Assembly: GCA_046331225.1 (NCBI GenBank) | Contig: JAXLRF010000006.1 | Coordinates: 62,001-126,000, forward strand | From: VFMC01 sp046331225 | GTDB lineage: Bacteria > Actinomycetota > Acidimicrobiia > Acidimicrobiales > Ilumatobacteraceae | DNA length: 64,000 nucleotides | Reading direction: 5' to 3' | Shown here: positions 18,201 through 27,107 of the stretch, one piece after another | How the letters are laid out: each line of letters starts with the position of its first letter | How positions within the stretch are numbered: the first letter of the stretch is position 1 | Notes under the pieces: generated by a model | Database searches by the model: none | What the model was told of the DNA's origin: nothing | What the model saw: the letters and a program-made list of their open reading frames with translations, nothing else | Program-made: the position numbers and the translations under genes

Positions 18201-19540
18201 GCGGCCACGGCGTCGGACCACGACGACGGCACGTCCTCGTCGCGCACGAGCGCCTCGTCGACGTAGCCCCCCGAGGTGGCGGCGGGCAGCCCCACGAGCG
18301 CCACGAGCACCAGGCCCACCGCGGTGATCGCACCGACCGTGCGGCCATCGAGGCGTGGATGCCACTGCGCCGGCCGTCGCCATCGCGACATCAGGGTCAC
18401 CAGCGTGCCGGCACCCACCCCGACGGCGAACGCGCTGAGGGGCAGGGCACGGGTGCTGCTGCGCAGCGCGAGCCCGAGCGCCGAGTCCTTGAGCGGTCGC
18501 ATGAGCGGCGACGGGTCGTCGATCGGGTGCACACCGACCGCGAGCAGGGTGCCTGCGGCGAACATCCATGCGACGAAACGTCGTTGCGACCACCGCACCG
18601 TGGCGATGCCGACGAGGCCGAGCACCACGATCAGGTAGCCGGCCAGGATCACGCGGGTGCTGCCCAGGTGGTCGAGCGCGGCCGTGGTGGTGAACGCGTA
18701 CGGGTCGCGCACGTAGAACAGCCAGTAGCCGAGGCCGCGCAGCACCTCGGTGCTGGTCGACGTGAGCGACACCGCCTCGAGGGTCTCGCTGAACGCGAGC
18801 ACGTCGGCACCGTGACGGCCCTGCACCATGAGCATCACGATCCACCACAGCGACACGAGGATGCTGACGGCGCCGAGCTTGATCGCCGTGACGATCGCCG
18901 TTCGCCAGGTGATCGAGCGCTGCCAGGCGGCGTGCAGCAACCAGAGCACGGGCGCCGGTGCCACCAGCGCGAGCGCGGTCGCGTTGACCGCACCGATGGT
19001 GAGCACGACGAGCCCGAACCAGCCGACGTCGCGCCAGCGGCTGCGGGTGGCGGCGCGCACCGTGAGCCCGACGAGCCAGCCGAGACCCATCCACGGCAGC
19101 AGCATCACCGACGTGCGCGACACGTAGGGGAGCAGGTACGGCGACAGTGCGTAGACGATGCCGGCCACCCCGGCCGCATTTCGGGCGAGACCGAGGTGCC
19201 GCGCCGCGAAGCGGACGCCGAGGCCGCCGAGGAACAGCAACGTGCCGATCCAGAGCCGGTGCGCCACCCAGTCGGGCACGCCGAGCCGATCGAACACCCA
19301 GAACCACGGCCCGGACGGCCAGAGGTAGGCGATGGTCTGGTGCGGCACCCAGCCGGCGAACTGCCGGGTGTCCCACGTGAACGGTGCGTCGGCGACCAGG
19401 CGACCCGGGTTCAGGTACAGGTACAGCTTGGTGTCGGTCGGCATCTTGCCGGGCTTGGCCGTGAGCGCCGGCAGGTAGGTGAGCGCGGCGAGCACCAGGA
19501 GCCCGAGGGGCGGTCGCCGCGAGGGGTGGTGATCGGTCAT
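15254..19540 (-). CDS. AftD-like arabinofuranosyltransferase homologue (DUF3367/GT-C)
   Basis: At 1428 residues, the largest protein here. An N-terminal GT-C membrane domain (~1-420, with PTDTKLYLYLNPGRLV in loop 1 and WDTRQFAGWVPHQT) precedes a long extracytoplasmic region and returns to a C-terminal membrane domain (~1250-1410). Two discoidin/CBM-like modules are marked by VDGDLTTAWRV (about residue 745) and FDGDPTTGWTTP (about 965), as known for AftD. AftD adds alpha-1,3 arabinofuranose from decaprenyl-phosphoarabinose in mycobacterial arabinogalactan and LAM; the sugar used here is unknown. The ATG at 19540 is 17 nt after the PIG-V-like gene, so the two form an operon. Confidence 0.8.
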   Translation of the reverse strand: MTDHHPSRRPPLGLLVLAALTYLPALTAKPGKMPTDTKLYLYLNPGRLVADAPFTWDTRQFAGWVPHQTIAYLWPSGPWFWVFDRLGVPDWVAHRLWIGTLLFLGGLGVRFAARHLGLARNAAGVAGIVYALSPYLLPYVSRTSVMLLPWMGLGWLVGLTVRAATRSRWRDVGWFGLVVLTIGAVNATALALVAPAPVLWLLHAAWQRSITWRTAIVTAIKLGAVSILVSLWWIVMLMVQGRHGADVLAFSETLEAVSLTSTSTEVLRGLGYWLFYVRDPYAFTTTAALDHLGSTRVILAGYLIVVLGLVGIATVRWSQRRFVAWMFAAGTLLAVGVHPIDDPSPLMRPLKDSALGLALRSSTRALPLSAFAVGVGAGTLVTLMSRWRRPAQWHPRLDGRTVGAITAVGLVLVALVGLPAATSGGYVDEALVRDEDVPSSWSDAVAALDDGSSEARVLQLPGSEFGAFRWGYTVDPPLPGLTDKPLVTRDLLPLGSPGAMDLLYALDNRFQNGTVDPDAIAAIARFLGVDTIWVANDLAFDRFRTPRPEIVSALFGAEPAGLGTPIAFGVPAVNVPDLAMVDEQTLADARIGTPLAPVELVPVDDPQAIVRLASRVVILAGSGDGVVDATSAGLLDGTEAVVYAADLAATPDRYAAGIPGDAVLVVTDSNRDRAYQWRGSQDVTGQTEVGGPERDALREDSSDQRLAVFATEDADQQTVARLDGGLTVSATSYGEPFALRPEDRPAMSVDGDLTTAWRVADRFDPVGEQLRVSSTDGTLHLVQQQVPTANRRITDIAVTVDGEPPVPVVLDERSLAAPGQDVTVTADRPVTITITGVAPLDGGTDSGPSAVGFAEIGPVATETVRVPSAPLDTLSADRPLALVFTRDRVRATDRWRADPERALDRTFTLPVERDLDTDGVTVTLRRDDRAPDGALDALVELAGRDAPLATSNRRLTGVAAARAASAFDGDPTTGWTTPFGQAVGSAITVTTTETSTPTLTLRQPVDGLHSPITQVAVRSVDGEQLVDVPIPGDDGVSTLTLAGPLPAGEVTITITGVDSRTTTDRRWAEQVQLPAAVLEVGGLRPVRTLPDQQPVCRTGLVQLDGADLPVAISAEQYATLADGGSVTTTPCTGTELTTLDAGSHRLTTTPGLVSGIDVDQVVFRSGLTTGDVVAGDEAPDVAPPLAVDRTRTTRTVTVDACPDGCWLVLGEGYNDAWEATVDGTSIGAPVQIAGGFDGWWLPASDAARTVEMRWTPQRGLNIALLVAILGVLASIAMVVLDRRSADTTAAPSPIEPGTSFSGTPAPRRRAVSAAVLLVVASFLVVSPSWALVAVVPAAVLVVTRRVTPAALAAAVLTGSLGLLVAWRQRDRLWFADAGWPAHFEDLHRVGLFVVALLIVGTWFADPLPDPAPDPCDQPTAADTTDPAR

Positions 19541-19557
19541 GTGCCCGCCGGCGCCGG

Positions 19558-20748
19558 TCAGGGGATGGCGCCGAGCACGCCGTACAGACCCGTGAGCGCG
19601 ACGAGCCCGGCGGTGCACATGGCGATCGTCAGGGCCCAGCCCTCCTCGTGCTCCTCGGGCCACCAGGCGGCCGCGCTGATGAACAGCGGGAAGGCGGTGA
19701 ACAAGAAGCGAGGTCGGGCGGTCACGGTGGCGGGCAGGATCATCAGCGCCAGCACCACCAGCGTGTACGCCATCATCGGCGGGGTCGGCTTGCGCTTCCA
19801 CATGACGACCAACAACGCGACCATCGCGATGACCGACAGCGCGGTGATCGTGTCGGTGGGCGACGACAGCGGTCGGGTGAACGCCTCCAACGTGTTGCGC
19901 ACCGCCGTCCAGCCGAAGCTCGTGCCCTCGTCCCATGCCTCGCGCTGCACGCGGAACCACGCGAACTCCCCCGTGCGGTCGTGGAGGTAGAGCTGGAACG
20001 ACACGAAGCCGATCGGGGCGAGCACGGGCGCGACGAGCGACCTCCAGTCGCGGTCGTCCTTGATCGCGAACAGGGCGGCGACCGCGCAGGCGACGATCAG
20101 GCCGACGCCGTTGGGTCGTGTGCCCGAGCCGATCGCGGCCAGTACGCCGGCGGCCAGCCACTGCTTGCGCTCGAGCATCAGCAGGCAGGCGGCCGCGAGC
20201 GTGATCAGCGTGGCCTCGCTGTAGGTGAGGCTGAGCGCCATGCTGCCGGGGAAGAACGCCATCAGCAGCATCGCCCGGTAGGCGATCCGCTCGCCGAACA
20301 GATCGCGGGTGAGCAGGCCGACCAGCCAGATCGCGACGGCGCCGAGCACGAAGTTGAGGAACACGCCGGCGAAGACGTCGCCGCCCGGCAACACCGCGTC
20401 GACCGCTCGGACGAGCATCGGGAACACGGGGAAGAAGGCGGCCCGGGCCTCCATGTCGTTGTAGGTGACGTTCACCGGGATCGACGTGGGATACCAGTCG
20501 CGGACGATCCGGTAGTACCACGCACCGTCCCACGAGGTGAGGACATCGGTGATGAGCCCGATGGCGTTGCGTGGCCGCGGCAGGTTCTCCCGGTTGGCCT
20601 CGGCGACGCGCTGGGCGGCGACGATGGCGGCACCGGCGACGACACACAACCGCGAGACGAGATAGGCGACGCCGGCCTTGACGAGCGAGGTCGACCACGG
20701 CTGCGTGGTCACCGGGGTCGTGGTCCGCTCGGTCGTGACGGTACTCAT
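19558..20748 (-). CDS. PIG-V-like polyprenol-phosphate mannosyltransferase
   Basis: A 396-residue multi-pass protein. TSWDGAWYYRIVRDWYP after the first membrane segment is the PIG-V signature loop, followed by AAFFPVFPMLVRA, FFPGSMALSLTYSEATLI and GSGTRPNGVGL, all typical of the GPI-mannosyltransferase-II family. Bacterial relatives are mannosyltransferases using polyprenyl-phosphate mannose at the outer face, consistent with the DPM1-like gene at 1124. It is first in an operon with the AftD-like gene. TAGCGT lies 10 nt before the ATG. Confidence 0.8.
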   Translation of the reverse strand: MSTVTTERTTTPVTTQPWSTSLVKAGVAYLVSRLCVVAGAAIVAAQRVAEANRENLPRPRNAIGLITDVLTSWDGAWYYRIVRDWYPTSIPVNVTYNDMEARAAFFPVFPMLVRAVDAVLPGGDVFAGVFLNFVLGAVAIWLVGLLTRDLFGERIAYRAMLLMAFFPGSMALSLTYSEATLITLAAACLLMLERKQWLAAGVLAAIGSGTRPNGVGLIVACAVAALFAIKDDRDWRSLVAPVLAPIGFVSFQLYLHDRTGEFAWFRVQREAWDEGTSFGWTAVRNTLEAFTRPLSSPTDTITALSVIAMVALLVVMWKRKPTPPMMAYTLVVLALMILPATVTARPRFLFTAFPLFISAAAWWPEEHEEGWALTIAMCTAGLVALTGLYGVLGAIP

Positions 20749-20758
20749 GGGCCGGCCG

Positions 20759-20764
20759 ACGCTA
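20759..20764 (-). promoter_or_regulatory. Leaderless-type -10 box (TAGCGT, 10 nt to ATG)
   Basis: Minus-strand TAGCGT, 10 nt before ATG 20748. It lies across the 3' end of the neighbouring glycosylase gene, so the glycosyltransferase operon likely has its own promoter. Confidence 0.5.
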
Positions 20765-21679
20765 CCACCGGTGCATCGGCAGGATGCGTTGCCTCGGCCC
20801 GAACTTGGGGGCGGCGTTGCCGTCGAGCAGCAACAGCCGCAGCACCCGCCCGCGCTGCCCGCGGTAGGGCTCGAGCAGGGCGACCATCTCGTCGTCGGTG
20901 CCTCGGGGCCGGCCCGCGAGCGCCCACGCCACCACGTTCTTGAAGTGGTAGTCGCCGACCGGCAGGGCGTCGGGCTCGCCGAAGCTGGTGCCGAGCACGG
21001 TGCCGATGGTCCACTCGCCGATGCCGGGGAGGAGGATCAGCCGCGACGCGATCTCGGCCGTGGTCAGCTCGCTCCACTGCCACAGGTGGTGGGCGTGCCG
21101 GGCGACGGTGATCAGCGGCTCGGCCCGCTTGCGTTCGATGCCGCGCGGATGGAACCACCAGCTCGGCATCGACCCGAGACGCTCGGGGGTGGGTGGCAGC
21201 CGCAGGTCGGCGCGCGGGCCGGGTGCCCGCTCGCCGAGCTCGGTGCACAGTCGCCGCCACTGTCGCATCGCCTCGCCGGCGGTGATCCGCTGAGCCAGGA
21301 TCGTGGGGAGCAGGTCGTGGTACAGCGTGCCGCTGGCGCCCAGGCGGAAGTCGGGGTGGTGGTGTTGCGCGTGCGCGAGGGCGGGCGGTGCGTCGGCGAA
21401 CACGACGGGACGGTCGAGCGCCCCGGTGAGTGCCGGCACGCGGGCGAGGAGCCAGTCCGCGCCGGCTCCCCAGGCCTCGGCGCGCAAGGCACCGGTGCGC
21501 CAGTCGAGGCGCAACGTGCCGGGTCCGTCCGGGGTGAGCGTGGCACGCCAGAACTCGCCGGGTGCCAGCTGCGTGGTCGGGTCGAAGGTGCCGTTGCGCA
21601 GCGGGGCGAGCGTCGCCCGGTCGGGCACGATCGCACTCGCGAGCGACGCAGGGGAGGCGAGTGCGGCCGTGGACGACAC
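20762..21679 (-). CDS. AlkA-like HhH-GPD DNA glycosylase
   Basis: A 305-residue base-excision glycosylase related to 3-methyladenine glycosylase II. The helix-hairpin-helix LILLPGIGEWTIGTVLG is followed by VGDYHFKN with the catalytic-type Asp at residue 243. The N-terminal ~110 residues fit the accessory beta domain of AlkA-type enzymes. No FeS cysteine cluster is present at the C-terminus. Start GTG 21679 follows TACGGT by 7 nt with no Shine-Dalgarno. Its stop lies 13 bp before the PIG-V-like start, without functional relation. Confidence 0.85.
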   Translation of the reverse strand: MSSTAALASPASLASAIVPDRATLAPLRNGTFDPTTQLAPGEFWRATLTPDGPGTLRLDWRTGALRAEAWGAGADWLLARVPALTGALDRPVVFADAPPALAHAQHHHPDFRLGASGTLYHDLLPTILAQRITAGEAMRQWRRLCTELGERAPGPRADLRLPPTPERLGSMPSWWFHPRGIERKRAEPLITVARHAHHLWQWSELTTAEIASRLILLPGIGEWTIGTVLGTSFGEPDALPVGDYHFKNVVAWALAGRPRGTDDEMVALLEPYRGQRGRVLRLLLLDGNAAPKFGPRQRILPMHRW

Positions 21680-21686
21680 GCCGCTG

Positions 21687-21692
21687 ACCGTA
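21687..21692 (-). promoter_or_regulatory. Leaderless-type -10 box (TACGGT, 7 nt to GTG)
   Basis: Minus-strand TACGGT, 7 nt before GTG 21679; no ribosome-binding site between. Confidence 0.6.
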
Positions 21693-21749
21693 GCCGCGGG
21701 GTGTCACATCCTCGCGGACGGCGTGCGCCGGCGCGGAACGGCTCGGTCG

Positions 21750-23609
21750 TCAGTAGCTGAATCGACCCACGAGGGCCTGCAGTTCGCTCGCCATCGCGCT
21801 CAGCTCGTCGGCGGCGCGCCGGCTCTGGTCGGCACCGGCGGCCGTCTGCTCGGCTGCGTCGGCGACGTCGCGGATGCCGGCGGTGATCTCGTTGCTGCCC
21901 TGGCTCGCGTCGGCGACGTTGCGAGCGATGCCGCTCGTGGTCGCCGCCTGCTGTTCGACCGCCGACGCGATGCTGTGCTGGAAGTCGGCGATCTGGTCGA
22001 TGATCGAGAGGATCCCGGTGATCGACTCGACCGAGCTCTGGGTGTCGCTCTGGATCGCCTCGATCTTGGTGGCGATGTCGTCGGTGGCCTGCGAGGTGGC
22101 CTTCGCGAGCTCCTTCACCTCGTTGGCCACCACGGCGAAGCCCTTGCCGGCCTCGCCGGCCCGAGCTGCCTCGATGGTGGCGTTCAGCGCCAGCAGGTTC
22201 GTCTGTGCGGCGATGCCGGTGATCACGCGGACGATCTCGCCGATCTCGGCCGAGCTGGCACCGAGCCGCCCGACGGTGTCGCTGGTGACCCGGGCCGCCG
22301 CGACGGCCTGTGACGCCACGTTGGCCGCCTGCGTCGCGTTGCGGGCGATCTCGTTGATCGACGCCGTCATCTCCTCGGCGCTGGAGGCCACCGTGTGGAC
22401 GTTGTCGTTCACCTCGTCGGACGCAGCGCGGACGCGGCCGACCTGGGCCGAGGCGCGATCGGAGGTCGTGCTCATCTGCTGCGCGGTGTGCGACAGGCCG
22501 TCGGCGGCGTGGGCGAGGCCGTCGCTGTTGCGGGCGATCGCCGCGATGCTGCTCCGCAGGTCGGTCAACAGCGTCGACAGGCTGTCGCCGACCCGACCGA
22601 TCGCGTCGTCGCCGGTGACGGTCACCGCGGTGGTGAGGTCGCCGGCAGCGGCGAGCGCCGCCGACTCGAGCAGGCTGTCGACCTTGGCGCGCAGCACGTC
22701 GGCCTCGGCTCGCTCGCGAGCCAGCCGCTCGCGTTCGTCGCGCTCGAGTTCGAGGTCGCGTTGGCGGGTGCGACGCTCGAGTTCGGTCGCCTCGCGTTGC
22801 ACCGCTGCGCTCTCGTCGAGGTTGGCGGCCGCCAGGTTGAGCGAGCGGCTCACCGTCGTCAGCTCGTCGGATCCGGCGTCGGGCACGCGATGGCCGTAGT
22901 CGCCCTCGGTGATCCGCTGCAGGCCGGCGATCACGGCGCGCAGCGGGCGGGTGATCGACACGATGAGGACGATCGCCAGCAGACCTCCGACGGACAGACT
23001 GGCGGCGAGGAGCATCCACTGCTGGCGCTGGTTGTCCGACGCCGCCTGCGCGATCTCGAGGTTGTGGGCGTCGACGCTGTCCTCCTCGAGCCCGCGGAGT
23101 GCCTCGAAGTCGGCGGGCACCGCCAACGACACCTCGGCGTTGTCGACGGTCGCGATGCGGATCGCGGTCTCGATGTCACCGGCCTCGGCGGCGGCGTGGG
23201 TCTGCTGGGCGAAGTCGTCGTAGGCCGCGAGGTCGGCCGCGAGCTGGTCGAACGCTGCCATCTCGTCGGCCGTGGCCTGTCCACGGGCCACCGCCAGTTC
23301 GGCGACGGCGGTGTCGTGCCCGTCGACGCTCTCCTGCCAGGTGTCGTCCGCCAGTTGCGCCTGCGCGGGATCCCCCAACGAGAGCACGGCGACGTACATG
23401 TTCGCCTGGTCGTCCTGCCACTGCCAGCCCTCGTACGCGTGGGCGAGCGCTCGCGAGCTCACGGTCGCCGACTCGCCATCGGCGGACGCCTGTCGGGTGC
23501 TCTGGAAGCCGCTCGACGCCGCCAGCGTGGCGATCAGCGAGATCGACGCCATGGCCAGCACCAACAGGACCAGTCGGATGCGGATGGGCACTCGCCGGAG
23601 GACGGACAC
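21750..23609 (-). CDS. Methyl-accepting chemotaxis protein, orphan
   Basis: A 619-residue membrane chemoreceptor. Membrane segment 1 at ~10-32, a helical periplasmic sensor (~36-187, four-helix-bundle-like), membrane segment 2 at ~188-212, HAMP (~213-265), then a long coiled coil whose hairpin tip (~465-505) carries the invariant AAQTNLLALNATIEAARAGE and GFAVVANEV segments. It would sense a ligand outside the cell and control a CheA/CheW complex, but no che or flagellar gene is in the window. Start GTG 23609 is chosen just before the membrane segment; in-frame alternatives exist upstream and no clear Shine-Dalgarno decides. Confidence 0.9.
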   Translation of the reverse strand: MSVLRRVPIRIRLVLLVLAMASISLIATLAASSGFQSTRQASADGESATVSSRALAHAYEGWQWQDDQANMYVAVLSLGDPAQAQLADDTWQESVDGHDTAVAELAVARGQATADEMAAFDQLAADLAAYDDFAQQTHAAAEAGDIETAIRIATVDNAEVSLAVPADFEALRGLEEDSVDAHNLEIAQAASDNQRQQWMLLAASLSVGGLLAIVLIVSITRPLRAVIAGLQRITEGDYGHRVPDAGSDELTTVSRSLNLAAANLDESAAVQREATELERRTRQRDLELERDERERLARERAEADVLRAKVDSLLESAALAAAGDLTTAVTVTGDDAIGRVGDSLSTLLTDLRSSIAAIARNSDGLAHAADGLSHTAQQMSTTSDRASAQVGRVRAASDEVNDNVHTVASSAEEMTASINEIARNATQAANVASQAVAAARVTSDTVGRLGASSAEIGEIVRVITGIAAQTNLLALNATIEAARAGEAGKGFAVVANEVKELAKATSQATDDIATKIEAIQSDTQSSVESITGILSIIDQIADFQHSIASAVEQQAATTSGIARNVADASQGSNEITAGIRDVADAAEQTAAGADQSRRAADELSAMASELQALVGRFSY

Positions 23610-23680
23610 CCCGCGGACCGTCCGATCGGGTGAGTGGCCGTCAACCAGGTGTTTCGCGTGGGTGTCGGTCGCGGCGAGGG

Positions 23681-24496
23681 TCAGCCGTTGGTGTAGCGCG
23701 GCGGACGGCGCTCGAGGAAAGCCTGCATCGCCTCGCGGTGGTCGGCCGTGGCGCTCGCCATGATCTGCTGGCGGTTCTCCAGATCGATCGCGGCCTGCAT
23801 CCCCGGGATCTCGAGCGCGCTCCACATGCCCTCCTTGGTGAGGGCCACACCGAAGGGGGCGTTGAGCATGATCTGCTCGGCCTTCGCATATGCGCAGTCG
23901 AGCAGTGCGTGGTCGTCGACGAGATCGACCACGAGCCCGATGCGGTAGGCCTCCTCGGCGTCGAAGACGCGTCCGGTGAGCATCAGCTCCTGTGCGCGCG
24001 AGGCGCCGACCAGACGGGGCAACACCCAGCTCGTGCCGATGTCGCAGGCCGACAGGCCGATACGGATGAAGGCCGCGTTGAACTTGGCCGCTCGGGCGGC
24101 CAGCCGGACGTCGCTGCCGAGCACCAGCGCGAACCCGCCACCGGCCGCCGCGCCGTTCACGGCGGCGATCACGGGCTGGGGCAGCGAGCGCAGGTGGGGG
24201 ATCAGCGAGGCGATGTGCTTCTGCACGGCGAACCCCGCCTGTGTACGGCCGAGGTGTGCGGTGTGGGGTGCGGTGCCGTACCCGCCGAGGTCGAGGCCGG
24301 CACAGAACCCACGCCCGGCGCCCGTCAGGACCACCACCCGCGCCTCGGGGTCGACGGCGATGTCGTCGAGGTGCTCGTGCAGCGCCTGCACCAGCTCGCC
24401 GGTCATCGCGTTGAGCTTGTCGGGCCGGTTGAAGGTGAGCTGGACGATGCCCGGGCGTGGCGTGGAGCGGACGACGGTGTCGGAGGCGACGGTCAT
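23681..24496 (-). CDS. Enoyl-CoA hydratase/isomerase (crotonase) family protein
   Basis: 271 residues. GAGRGFCAGLDL (~residue 61) and VNGAAAGGGFALVLGSD (~114) form the two oxyanion-hole segments of crotonases, and FIRIGLSACDIGTSWVLPRLVG covers the catalytic-acid region, where an Asp stands where hydratases carry the second Glu. That pattern occurs in uncharacterised actinobacterial EchA paralogues, so hydratase activity is not certain. It lies between the chemoreceptor and an NTF2-like gene on the same strand. Confidence 0.85.
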   Translation of the reverse strand: MTVASDTVVRSTPRPGIVQLTFNRPDKLNAMTGELVQALHEHLDDIAVDPEARVVVLTGAGRGFCAGLDLGGYGTAPHTAHLGRTQAGFAVQKHIASLIPHLRSLPQPVIAAVNGAAAGGGFALVLGSDVRLAARAAKFNAAFIRIGLSACDIGTSWVLPRLVGASRAQELMLTGRVFDAEEAYRIGLVVDLVDDHALLDCAYAKAEQIMLNAPFGVALTKEGMWSALEIPGMQAAIDLENRQQIMASATADHREAMQAFLERRPPRYTNG

Positions 24497-24554
24497 CGGC
24501 CCATCGTTGCCGATCGCCCGGGTGTCGCCCGAGGCGAGCGCGTGCCGGTGCCGG

Positions 24555-24959
24555 TCAGGGCTCGGCGAGCCCCGCCCAGCCGGCGAACGGCAACCGTCGA
24601 CCGTCGGCCTGCACCCAGTAGTCGAGGTGATCGACGACGAGCCCGTCGTCGTCGAAGGTGAGCACCGTCGTGCCCGACAGCGTGATCGGCGTGCCCTCCT
24701 CGTCGAAGCACGCCCACCACTCGACCGCGGCGCGTCCCGACGAGGCCATCGGTGGACCGAACCGGCACCACACCCGGCTCTCCTCGGCGAAGGTGCGGCT
24801 CACGTACCCGAGCGCGCCACCCTGTTCGGGCTCGCGGTGGGGATGTGATCGGTACGACGCGTCGGGACGGTACAGAGCGACGATCGAGGCGACGTCGCCA
24901 GCGGTCCACGAACGTTCCCAGGTGGTGGCCCAACGGGCAGCGGCGGTGAGGGTGTCCAT
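24555..24959 (-). CDS. NTF2-like (SnoaL-type) small protein
   Basis: A 134-residue cone-fold protein: ARWATTWERSWTAGDVASIVALY at the N-terminus is the usual helix of SnoaL/NTF2 proteins, and VEWWACFDEEG...VLTFDDDGLVVDHLDYW are the paired strands. Families with this fold include isomerases and carriers; nothing here shows which. The frame stays open upstream across the opp operon, but ATG 24959 is set by TACGGT 7 nt before it. Confidence 0.75.
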   Translation of the reverse strand: MDTLTAAARWATTWERSWTAGDVASIVALYRPDASYRSHPHREPEQGGALGYVSRTFAEESRVWCRFGPPMASSGRAAVEWWACFDEEGTPITLSGTTVLTFDDDGLVVDHLDYWVQADGRRLPFAGWAGLAEP

Positions 24960-24966
24960 CACGCGA

Positions 24967-24972
24967 ACCGTA
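24967..24972 (-). promoter_or_regulatory. Leaderless-type -10 box (TACGGT, 7 nt to ATG)
   Basis: Minus-strand TACGGT, 7 nt before ATG 24959, in the 44-bp gap behind oppF. Confidence 0.6.
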
Positions 24973-25003
24973 CGCGCGGGGTGCGCGACCGGTCCGTCGT
25001 GCC

Positions 25004-26014
25004 TCAGTTGACCGAGACCGGCGTGACGGTGGGGAAGTGGCAGGCGACGAAGTGGTTGGGGCCGATTTCGCGCAGCTGCGGCTCCTCCGAGCGGCAGATG
25101 TCCTGCGCTGCCGGGCAGCGCGGGTTGAACCGGCAGCCGGGCGGCGGCAGCACCGGCGACGGCGGCTCGCCCTCGATCGCGGTCTTGGTGACGGCGACCT
25201 CGGGGTCGGGCACCGGGATCGAGTTGAGCAGCACCGACGTGTAGTGGTGCGCAGGGTTCTCGTACAGCACGTCGGACGGCGCCACCTCGCACATCTTGCC
25301 GAGGTACATCACCGCGACCCGATCGCTGATGTTCTTCACCACGGCGAGGTCGTGGGCGATGAAGATCAGCGTCAGGCCGTACTCCTGCTTCAGGTCCTCG
25401 AGCAGGTTGAGCACCTGTGCCTGGACGCTCACGTCGAGCGCGCTGACCGGCTCGTCGCAGATGATCAGCGACGGGTCGAGCACGAGCGAGCGGGCGATCG
25501 AGATGCGCTGGCACTGGCCACCGGAGAACTGGTGCGGCTGGCTCTCGCCGGCGCGCACCGGATCGATGCCGACCTCTTCGAGGATCGAGTCGACCTTCTT
25601 GGCCCGGTCGGCTTCGGTGCCTCGCTTCCAGATGGTGAGCGGCTCCATCACGATCTGGCGGACCTTGCGCCGCGGGTTGAGCGACGAGATCGGGTCCTGG
25701 AAGATCATCTGCATCCGGGTGCGAGCCTCGCGCATCGGGTCGCCCGCGAGCTGGGTGAGCTCGGTGCCCTCGAACACGACCGACCCGCTGGTCGGCCGGG
25801 GGAGCTGCATGATCGCTCGCCCGGTGGTGCTCTTGCCGCAGCCGCTCTCGCCCACGAGACCGAGCGTCTCGCCCTTGCGGACGTCGAAGCTGATGCCGCT
25901 GACCGCGTTGACCTTGAGGCCGGTGCGGCCGACGGGGAACTCGACGACGAGGTCCTCGACGCGGAGCAGGACGTCGGCGTCGTCGCGCAGGTGCGCCTTG
26001 CCGGTGCCGGCCAT
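25004..26014 (-). CDS. oppF: Oligopeptide/dipeptide ABC transporter ATPase, OppF-type
   Basis: A 336-residue ATPase with Walker A GESGCGKST, Q-loop MIFQDPISSLNPR, signature FSGGQCQRISIARSLVLDPSLIICDEP (the signature starts FSGGQ) and switch histidine IAHDLAVV. The C-terminal CRFNPRCP...DICRSEEP is the oligopeptide-family C-terminal motif. With OppD it powers uptake through OppB/OppC. ATG 26014 starts 1 nt after the oppD stop; an in-frame ATG 33 nt upstream lies within oppD and is less likely. Confidence 0.9.
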   Translation of the reverse strand: MAGTGKAHLRDDADVLLRVEDLVVEFPVGRTGLKVNAVSGISFDVRKGETLGLVGESGCGKSTTGRAIMQLPRPTSGSVVFEGTELTQLAGDPMREARTRMQMIFQDPISSLNPRRKVRQIVMEPLTIWKRGTEADRAKKVDSILEEVGIDPVRAGESQPHQFSGGQCQRISIARSLVLDPSLIICDEPVSALDVSVQAQVLNLLEDLKQEYGLTLIFIAHDLAVVKNISDRVAVMYLGKMCEVAPSDVLYENPAHHYTSVLLNSIPVPDPEVAVTKTAIEGEPPSPVLPPPGCRFNPRCPAAQDICRSEEPQLREIGPNHFVACHFPTVTPVSVN

Positions 26015-26015
26015 G

Positions 26016-27103
<1,088 letters not shown>

Positions 27104-27107
<4 letters not shown>

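Noticed and set aside
14900..19990. A nearly 1700-codon open frame opposite the AftD-like gene
   Set aside because: Its composition (Arg, His, Gly, Asp-rich without any domain) is the usual antisense shadow of a high-GC gene; the opposite strand has a full-length GT-C/CBM protein.
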